From NCBI RefSeq assembly GCF_004345665.1, contig NZ_SLWR01000012.1:186001-250000 (forward strand): 64,000 bases of DNA. Direction: 5' to 3'. Made by a program: the position numbers and the translations under genes. Origin of the DNA: Kribbella antiqua. Its GTDB lineage: Bacteria; Actinomycetota; Actinomycetes; Propionibacteriales; Kribbellaceae. The notes under the pieces were generated by a model. It was not told where the DNA came from. It did no database searches and saw only the letters and a list, made by a program, of their open reading frames with translations. The first letter of the stretch is position 1, and every line of letters starts with the position of its first letter. Positions 58,641-64,000 of this stretch are shown here, piece after piece.

Positions 58641-59120
58641 GCAGAAGCGCTGCGTACGGCTCCGCGTCGTATCCAGGAACAGGTCGTCGCAGCGGGTCGC
58701 CTCACAGCGGCGGAGACGCTCCAGATCGTCGCTGCCCAGGAGCATCGCTACCGCGGTGGCGAACTCGGCCAGCCACCCGGTCGCCTCGTCGGTGCTGCCG
58801 AAGTGTAGGTGCCACGGCGCATCCTCCTTTTGACGGAGGAGTTGCGGGGCGGCCTTGGTGGCCTTGAGCAACTCGTTGACGATCTGAACCGCCTTGTCCA
58901 CTTGACCTTCCGGCAGACAGCTCAGCGCGTCGTACAGCTTCTTGCCGCCGGCGGCGAAATCCGACCGGTCCGCCGCGACGAGCCGGTTGGTGGTCAGCCT
59001 CAGTACGGCGGCCACGTCGGGCGCGGCGGCGGGACGGCCCTGCCGCCACTCGGATCCGAAGGTGTTCGCCAACGCGACCGCCGCCCCGAGCGACGCCTTC
59101 AGATGATCCGTGGCTTCCAC
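58584..59120 (-). CDS. CGNR zinc-finger protein (ABATE-like)
   Basis: This is 178 residues from GTG 59120; an ATG at 59207 is in frame but has no ribosome site. The N-terminal helical stress-sensing-like domain (LGAAVALANTFGSEWRQGRP, DKAVQIVNELLKATKAAPQL) leads to the C-terminal zinc finger: RRCEATRCDDLFLDTTRSRT-QRFCSTACQNRTKVAAHR, with four cysteines. The family's name-giving CGNR appears here as CQNR. Members are probable DNA-binding regulators. It overlaps the GNAT gene by 57 bases tail to tail. Confidence 0.87.
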   Translation of the reverse strand: MEATDHLKASLGAAVALANTFGSEWRQGRPAAAPDVAAVLRLTTNRLVAADRSDFAAGGKKLYDALSCLPEGQVDKAVQIVNELLKATKAAPQLLRQKEDAPWHLHFGSTDEATGWLAEFATAVAMLLGSDDLERLRRCEATRCDDLFLDTTRSRTQRFCSTACQNRTKVAAHRARTA

Positions 59121-59321
59121 CCGCCCAGTATCCCTGATCTCACCGGCAGTAGCTGAGACGCCGGTGAGACGTCGGTGCAACGGATCGGCCTGACCGTGGT
59201 CATCCATGTGGAGGAGGCGGGTCAGACCGGGGGACGCCGGGATGTGCTACCAGGGTCGTACGTCCTGGCGGGTCAACATCCGCCCGCGAACCGATGAAGT
59301 TGTTCGTTGCCGGAAACAACA

Positions 59322-59723
59322 ATGACCGACATGCATCTGGTCCAGAGCCCGCCCCGTCAACGCTCGGCCACTGTCGGACTCACCGAGGCCGTGATCGACC
59401 TCTCCGCCGAACGCGACACGACTGTTGCCCTGGTCCCCCTCGGCTATGCGGACGGGATCCCCCGCGTAGCGGTACGGCGGGCGAGCGTGCTCTGCCGAGG
59501 CGTCCGGATGCCCGTGATCGGGCGGATCGCGATGGACCAGTTCGTCGTCGACGCCGGCGACGTACCGGTGGAGCCCGGTGAGCCGGTCACGATCTTCGGC
59601 GACGGCACCAACGGTGAACCAACGGCCGAGGACTGGGCCGACTGGGCCGGCACCATCCCGCACGAGATCTACTGCGGAATCGGCCCCCGAGTGCAACGCC
59701 GCTTCGAGGAGGCAGGCCGATGA
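59322..59723 (+). CDS. Alanine racemase C-terminal domain, stand-alone
   Basis: This is 133 residues from ATG 59322. From about residue 35 it matches the C-terminal beta domain of alanine racemase: VALVPLGYADGIPR with the tyrosine that is the second catalytic base, VIGRIAMDQFVVDAGDVPVE, VTIFGDGTNGEPTAEDWADW and IYCGIGPRVQRRF. The N-terminal TIM barrel with the PLP lysine is absent, so it cannot racemise alanine by itself. The usual length is about 370 residues. Its stop overlaps the start of ddl in ATGA. It is either the tail of a deleted alr or a retained partner domain of the ligase. Confidence 0.75.
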   Translation: MTDMHLVQSPPRQRSATVGLTEAVIDLSAERDTTVALVPLGYADGIPRVAVRRASVLCRGVRMPVIGRIAMDQFVVDAGDVPVEPGEPVTIFGDGTNGEPTAEDWADWAGTIPHEIYCGIGPRVQRRFEEAGR

Positions 59724-60679
59724 AGGTCGCGATCGTGATGGGCGGCGCCAGCCCCGAACACAAAGTCTCCCTGGCCAGCGGCCGGGGCATCGCCAAGGCG
59801 ATCAGCCTCCTCGGCCACACCGCGATCCCGTTGGTGATCGATGCCGACGGCAACTGGATCGACGGCCAGCACGAGGCGATCGAGATCCTTCAGGCCTGTG
59901 ACGTCACCATCCCGGCCATGCATGGTGAAGGCGGCGAGGACGGCACGATCCAGGGGTTCCTCGACCAGCTGAAGATTCCGTACGTCGGCAGTGGCGTCGC
60001 GGCCAGCGCGGTCGGGCTCGACAAGCACCTCACCAAGGCGATCCTGCGAGCCCACGGCATCGCCGTCACACCCGGCATCAGGCTCACAGGATCGGACCTG
60101 GCCGAAACCGAGTCGGCGATCCAGAAGCTGAAGGCGGCCGGTCTGGAGTTCCCGGTCTTCGTCAAGCCGGGCAACGGTGGTTCCAGCTTCGGCGTCGCCC
60201 GCGCGACAGACCTCGCGACGCTGTCCCACGCGATCGCGGATGCCGCCGTACTGGCGCCACAAGTCCTGGTGGAGCAGGAGATGCTCGGCCGGGAGATCGA
60301 CCTGGCCGTGCTGCAGTTTCCGGACGGGCGGGTCGACACCGCTCCGGCGCTGGAGATCCACCCTGATCCAGAGCAGCCGTTCTTCAACGCTACGGCGAAA
60401 TACGACAGCAGTGCGACGCGGTTCGTCGTACCGGCGCCGCTCGAACCAGCCCTGGCCGGCCGACTTCGCCGTACGGCGATCGAGGTCTTCGAGGTGCTCG
60501 GGTGTGCCGGACTGGCCCGGGTCGACTTCTTCGTGCCGGCGGACGGCGAGCCAGTGGTCAACGAGATCAACACGTTCCCGGGCTTCACTCCGGCGTCGCA
60601 GTTCCCGCGGATGTGGGCGGCGGCCGGGATGAGCTACACCGATGTGGTCGACACCCTCATCAGGACGGCGGCCAAATGA
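59720..60679 (+). CDS. ddl: D-alanine-D-alanine ligase
   Basis: This is 319 residues from ATG 59720. ATP-grasp features are complete: VAIVMGGASPEHKVSLASGR, AMHGEGGEDGTIQGFLDQLK-IPYVGSG, FPVFVKPGNGGSSFGVAR, EQEMLGREIDLAVL, the substrate loop ATAKYDSSATRFVVPA with KY typical of D-Ala-D-Ala specificity, and ARVDFF with NEINTFPGFTPASQFP. The protein is slightly shorter than main DdlA-type enzymes (about 360) and similar to DdlB-type. It acts in the cytoplasm in peptidoglycan precursor synthesis. Coupling to an orphan racemase domain suggests an accessory ligase rather than the housekeeping copy. Confidence 0.9.
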   Translation: MKVAIVMGGASPEHKVSLASGRGIAKAISLLGHTAIPLVIDADGNWIDGQHEAIEILQACDVTIPAMHGEGGEDGTIQGFLDQLKIPYVGSGVAASAVGLDKHLTKAILRAHGIAVTPGIRLTGSDLAETESAIQKLKAAGLEFPVFVKPGNGGSSFGVARATDLATLSHAIADAAVLAPQVLVEQEMLGREIDLAVLQFPDGRVDTAPALEIHPDPEQPFFNATAKYDSSATRFVVPAPLEPALAGRLRRTAIEVFEVLGCAGLARVDFFVPADGEPVVNEINTFPGFTPASQFPRMWAAAGMSYTDVVDTLIRTAAK

Positions 60680-60737
60680 CCGGTCCTTCGGCGACCGCTA
60701 CTGGGCCTACGTCGAGGATCGGCCGCACGCTCTGTAC

Positions 60738-61559
60738 TCATTTGATGCGGTCGGGGTTGGTGTAGACGTTCAGCGAGCCGTTGCGGATGAAGCCGGCCAA
60801 GGTCAGACCGGACTCGGCGGCCAGGTCCACGGCCAGCGACGAGGGAGCTGAGACAGCACCCAGGACCGGGATCCCTGCCATCACCGTCTTCTGCGCCAGC
60901 TCGAACGACGTACGGCCGGAGACGATCAAGACATGACCACGCGCTGGGATCCGGCCGCCGAGGAGAGCCCAGCCAATGACCTTGTCGACGGCGTTGTGCC
61001 GGCCGACGTCCTCGCGTACGACGAGCAGTTCACCGGCCGAGGTGAACAGACCCGCGGCATGCAGCCCGCCGGTCCGGTCGAAGACCTGCTGCCTCGAACG
61101 CAGTACGTCGGGAAGCCCGGCCAGCACCTCGAAGGGAACCCGCACGTCGTCCTCGGCCGGTGAGTAGCGAGTCTTCAGCCGTACGGCGTCCAGCGACGCC
61201 TTCCCGCAGACACCGCACGAGGACGTGGTGTAGAAGTTGCGCTCGACACCGGTCACCGGCGGCGGAACGCCGGGAGCAAGGCCCACATCGAGGACGTTGT
61301 AGGTGTTGCGGCCTTCGTCGTCGCGTGAGCCGCAGTACCGGGCATCGCGGATGTCGTCGAGGCTGGCGATGACGCCTTCGGTGTGGAGGAATCCGTGCGC
61401 GAGTTCGACGTCGTGGCCCGGCGTCCGCATGGTGATCGCGAGCGGCTTGCCGTCGACGCGGAGTTCGAGCGGTTCCTCGACCGCGATGGAGTCCGGCCGG
61501 CTCCGGTCGCCCTCCGGTCCAAGACGCAGTACTGGACGACGCGCGATCAGACGGCCCAT
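60738..61559 (-). CDS. fdhD: Formate dehydrogenase accessory sulfurtransferase FdhD
   Basis: This is 273 residues from ATG 61559, overlapping moeA by 13 bases. FdhD passes sulfur to the molybdenum/tungsten cofactor of formate dehydrogenase. The active-site loop is SSCGVCGKASLDAVRLKTR with the CxxC pair. Other motifs are VEEPLELRVDGKPLAITMRT-PGHDVELAHGFLHTEGVI, DRTGGLHAAGLFTSAGELLV-VREDVGRHNAVDKVIG and HVLIVSGRTSFELAQK. It is the last gene of the formate dehydrogenase operon in the window. Confidence 0.95.
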   Translation of the reverse strand: MGRLIARRPVLRLGPEGDRSRPDSIAVEEPLELRVDGKPLAITMRTPGHDVELAHGFLHTEGVIASLDDIRDARYCGSRDDEGRNTYNVLDVGLAPGVPPPVTGVERNFYTTSSCGVCGKASLDAVRLKTRYSPAEDDVRVPFEVLAGLPDVLRSRQQVFDRTGGLHAAGLFTSAGELLVVREDVGRHNAVDKVIGWALLGGRIPARGHVLIVSGRTSFELAQKTVMAGIPVLGAVSAPSSLAVDLAAESGLTLAGFIRNGSLNVYTNPDRIK

Positions 61560-62749
61560 GGCTGCGCTCCGGGGTCGAGTGGAAGCAGGCGGGCGGCGAT
61601 CGCGGAGGCCGGCCCAGGGTCGATGACGGCCAGTGCGTCAGCCGCGGCAGCGCCACGCAACATCGCCGAACCGCCATGTCCCAGCGGTACGGCGCCTTGC
61701 GCGGTGACGCGGACGGGGACCAGTCGAGTACTGCGAGGGTGGCACGGCACGCCTCCTGGAAGAGGCGCAAACGTCAACGCAGGAAGGGAAAGACCGCGCA
61801 TCCGCCGGATCGCCGCGACACCCAACGTGAGGAAGGCGGTCAGTGCGGCGAGCGGGTTGCCAGGGAGGCCGAGGACCAGCCGCCCGTCGTCGAAGCGCGC
61901 GAGAGCCTGCGGGTGCCCGGGACGGCAGGCGACGCCGTCGACGATCAGCTCCGCACCAAGCGCCGCCAACGCGGGCCGCAAGTGATCCGCCGGACCGGAC
62001 GCCGACGAGCCGGACACCAGGATCAGTTCCGCGTCGGTGGACCTAAGCGCCTCAATCAACGCTTGTCGTGAGTCCGGAAGATGCTGCACCGGACCAGCCT
62101 GAGCACCTGCCCGCGTGATGAGACCCGGCAGCATCGGGCCAATCGCGTCACGCACTCGTCCCGGTCCTGACGCGCCTCGATGTACCAACTCGTCGCCCGT
62201 GACGAAAGCGGCGACCCGCGGCTGCGGGATCACTGTCAGCCGATTCAACCCAACGGATGCGGCGAGCCCGAGCACAGCCGGATCAACCACCACCCCGGCC
62301 GGCAGCAGCAGCTCGTCAGCCTGACACTCCTCACCAGCACGCCTGATGTGCCGCCCAGGCTCAGCCGGCCCTTGTAGCAATTCCCCAACCAGTACGGCGT
62401 CCTCGTCCCGCACCACGGAAGTCGCGCCCGACGGTACGGCGGCGCCGGTCGCAATGCTGCATGCTTCACCGACCGTCAACACCACGGGCGCCGAGCACCC
62501 CGCTCCCACATGCTGCACGACCCGCCACGGCCCACCGCCACACACGGCGTACCCATCCATCGCCGCCCGATCCACGGGAGGCACAGCCATCGGCGAAACC
62601 AGCGGACTCGCGAGCACCAGCCCACCGGCGTCACTCAACGGTTTGGACACTGCCTTCAGCGGTGTCCCCGTCGCATGCGCAAGCTCACGAGCGACATCCC
62701 AAGGCAGCACAGGACCAGCATGCCTTGCGACGTCTATCGATTGGCTCAC
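61547..62749 (-). CDS. moeA: Molybdopterin molybdenumtransferase MoeA
   Basis: This is 400 residues from GTG 62749, overlapping fdsD in GTGA; the frame extends further upstream but that is not protein-like. MoeA inserts molybdate into adenylylated molybdopterin. Domain hallmarks are PLVSPMAVPPVDRAAMDGYA, ATGAAVPSGATSVVRDEDAV, PRVAAFVTGDELV, DAIGPMLPGLITRAGAQ and GLPGNPLAALTAFLTLGV. The usual VSTGDEL is VTGDEL here and SGGVS(x)GD is replaced by SGSSASGPADH, so some motifs are divergent for the family. It is embedded between the formate dehydrogenase subunit and fdhD genes. Confidence 0.88.
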   Translation of the reverse strand: MSQSIDVARHAGPVLPWDVARELAHATGTPLKAVSKPLSDAGGLVLASPLVSPMAVPPVDRAAMDGYAVCGGGPWRVVQHVGAGCSAPVVLTVGEACSIATGAAVPSGATSVVRDEDAVLVGELLQGPAEPGRHIRRAGEECQADELLLPAGVVVDPAVLGLAASVGLNRLTVIPQPRVAAFVTGDELVHRGASGPGRVRDAIGPMLPGLITRAGAQAGPVQHLPDSRQALIEALRSTDAELILVSGSSASGPADHLRPALAALGAELIVDGVACRPGHPQALARFDDGRLVLGLPGNPLAALTAFLTLGVAAIRRMRGLSLPALTFAPLPGGVPCHPRSTRLVPVRVTAQGAVPLGHGGSAMLRGAAAADALAVIDPGPASAIAARLLPLDPGAQPWAV

Positions 62750-62952
62750 AGTTGCTGCGCCGCCAGGGCGGCTACCGGGTCGAGGTCTTCCGCACCGGCC
62801 TCCACATGCGCGATGAGGGCCTTCTTCATGCGGGGATCCCAGGCGATCTTCATGTGGTTGGCGACTGCGGTCGCGGCCTCCGCCGGGGCGCGGTGAGCGA
62901 ACTGGGCCGCGATGTCGTTCGCCAACCGGACGTACGACGGCAGAGTGCTCAC
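62746..62952 (-). CDS. fdsD: Formate dehydrogenase delta subunit (FdsD-like)
   Basis: This is 68 residues from GTG 62952, overlapping the alpha-subunit stop in GTGA and moeA in GTGA. It is a small helical protein (YVRLANDIAAQFAHRAPAEA, ATAVANHMKIAWDPRMKKAL-IAHV) with the conserved ANDIA, HMKxFWxPxM-like (HMKIAWDPRMK) and C-terminal DLDPVAALAA segments. FdsD is needed for maturation or stability of NAD-dependent formate dehydrogenases. Confidence 0.9.
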   Translation of the reverse strand: MSTLPSYVRLANDIAAQFAHRAPAEAATAVANHMKIAWDPRMKKALIAHVEAGAEDLDPVAALAAQQL

Positions 62953-64000
62953 AGCCCACCACCAGCGACAACGGGCTCGCGTTCGGACTCAACCGCTACC
63001 GGTGACGTCAGCAGATCGACCTGTACCGCGGTGACCTTGTACTCCGGGCAGTTCGTCGCCCAGTCCGAGTTGTCCGTGGTGATCACGTTCGCCCCGGTCA
63101 CAGGGTGATGGAACGTCGTGTAGCAGACCCCTACCGGCATCCGATCGGACAGCTTGGCCCGCAAGTTCGTGCGGCCGACCCGGCTCGAGAGCGCCACCAT
63201 GTCGCCGTCCGAGATGCCCCGGACCTCGGCGTCGTGCGGATGGAGCTCCAGCACATCCTCCGGATGCCAGGCGACATTCGCCGTACGACGAGTCTGGGCG
63301 CCGACGTTGTACTGCGACAGGATGCGCCCAGTTGTCAGGATCAACGGGAACCGCCGGGTCGACCGCTCACTGGTCGGCACGTACACGGTCTCCATGAACC
63401 TGCCCTTGCCCCGGGTGAACTCGTCCTCGTGCATGATCGGCGTCCCGTCCGGGTGCTCGAGGTTGCACGGCCACTGGATCGAGCCGGCCTCGTCCAGTTT
63501 GCGGAACGAGACCCCCATGAACGTGGGGGTGGTGAGCGCTATCTCATCCATGATCTGGGCGGCCGAGTCGTAGTGCATCGGGTATCCCATCGCCTGCGCG
63601 ATCTCGCAGATGATCTGCCACTCCTGCTTGCCGGTCTTCGGCGCCATGATCGGCCGGACCCGGTTGATCCGCCGCTCGGCGTTCGTGAACGTGCCGTCCT
63701 TCTCCAGGAACGACGTACCTGGCAGCAGCACGTGCGCGAACTTCGCGGTCTCGTTGACGAACAGATCCTGTACGACGAGCAGCTCCAGCGAGCTGAGCGC
63801 GGCGAACACGTGCTGGGTGTTCGGGTCGGACTGCGCGATGTCCTCACCCTGCACGAACAATGCGCGGAAGGAGCCGTCGATCGCCGCGTCGAACATGTTC
63901 GGGATTCGCAGACCGGGCTCGTTCAGCAGCGGCGTACCCCAGAGCTGCTCGTAGACGTCTCGGACGCCGTCGTCCGAGACGTGCCGATAGCCCGGCAGCT
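62949..64000 (-). CDS. Formate dehydrogenase alpha subunit, C-terminal part (runs off right edge)
   Basis: The frame is open to the window edge (first visible residues LPGYRHVSDDGVRDVYEQLW); at least 350 residues are present. It is the molybdopterin oxidoreductase C-terminal half: ALFVQGEDIAQSDPNTQHVF, LVVQDLFVNETAKFAHVLLP, TSFLEKDGTFTNAERRINRV, LILTTGRILSQYNVG and the molydopterin dinucleotide-binding domain with VLELHPHDAEVRGISDGDMV. The selenocysteine/cysteine site lies upstream outside the window. It is the catalytic subunit oxidising formate to CO2, and heads a coupled block fdhA-fdsD-moeA-fdhD. Confidence 0.92.
   Translation of the reverse strand, partial: LPGYRHVSDDGVRDVYEQLWGTPLLNEPGLRIPNMFDAAIDGSFRALFVQGEDIAQSDPNTQHVFAALSSLELLVVQDLFVNETAKFAHVLLPGTSFLEKDGTFTNAERRINRVRPIMAPKTGKQEWQIICEIAQAMGYPMHYDSAAQIMDEIALTTPTFMGVSFRKLDEAGSIQWPCNLEHPDGTPIMHEDEFTRGKGRFMETVYVPTSERSTRRFPLILTTGRILSQYNVGAQTRRTANVAWHPEDVLELHPHDAEVRGISDGDMVALSSRVGRTNLRAKLSDRMPVGVCYTTFHHPVTGANVITTDNSDWATNCPEYKVTAVQVDLLTSPVAVESEREPVVAGGGL

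Overview
The window is high-GC actinobacterial DNA. GTG and TTG starts are common, many genes overlap by 1-13 bases, and arginine and tyrosine codons are often framed by GTAC. Gene content (a pectin-utilisation locus, DUF4386 and DUF574 proteins, GAF-ANTAR, MocR, ECF41) fits a saprophytic soil actinomycete. Codon style and gene mix suggest Kribbella or a close relative in the Propionibacteriales; that name is an inference, since no rRNA or marker gene is present.

Positions 1-9055 are a degraded accessory zone. It opens with the start of an IS110-family transposase whose upstream non-coding region carries an imperfect tandem duplication that can fold (a possible bridge-RNA region). Next come a DUF3761 membrane protein, a frameshifted PH-like membrane protein, a tRNA-Gly 3' half next to a truncated tyrosine integrase, a MobF/TrwC relaxase remnant, an unknown 403-aa gene with a Nudix hydrolase, a PQQ-propeller fragment, an HxlR regulator flanked by matching operator-like sequences, a second integrase fragment and a broken hsdM. 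Together these read as the scar of an old integrative element.

Positions 9056-24400 hold mostly single genes and small operons: two small membrane proteins divergent from an XRE-cupin regulator, two divergent DUF4386 genes (one coupled to an SDR), a class C serine hydrolase, a secreted HNH nuclease, an LLM oxidoreductase, a DUF1028 protein, a broken FHA protein, an AXE1-type esterase, a GNAT enzyme, an M4 protease coupled to a HAD phosphatase, an EEP-family protein, and an ECF41 sigma-factor operon. Candidate ECF41 promoters point both at that operon and at the divergent ltrA.

Positions 25756-26847 carry a TPP riboswitch followed by thiS and thiG. Positions 27716-38955 are a pectin-utilisation locus: a LacI regulator fused to a DUF6807/PmoA-like domain, a GH43 enzyme, an ABC sugar importer (binding protein and two permeases, no ATPase), a PL1 pectate lyase, a secreted PL1-CE8 fusion and an alpha/beta-hydrolase esterase. 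Two identical 14-bp palindromes mark likely operators for the LacI protein.

Positions 39040-54434 carry a two-component system, an ABC exporter operon, a RidA protein, a LysR regulator translationally coupled to a class A beta-lactamase, a Tat-exported metallo-hydrolase, a MocR regulator divergent from a flavin oxidoreductase, TPR and CBS proteins separated by an unusual nested-hairpin and tandem-repeat region, a DUF574 methyltransferase, a rhodanese and an NhaA-DsbA fusion antiporter. Positions 54594-64000 hold a GAF-ANTAR protein, a truncated flavin monooxygenase, a ROK regulator, GNAT and CGNR proteins, an orphan alanine-racemase C-terminal domain coupled to D-Ala-D-Ala ligase, and a tightly overlapped formate dehydrogenase operon (alpha subunit, delta subunit, moeA, fdhD) that runs off the right end. 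No CRISPR array, rRNA or intact tRNA was seen.
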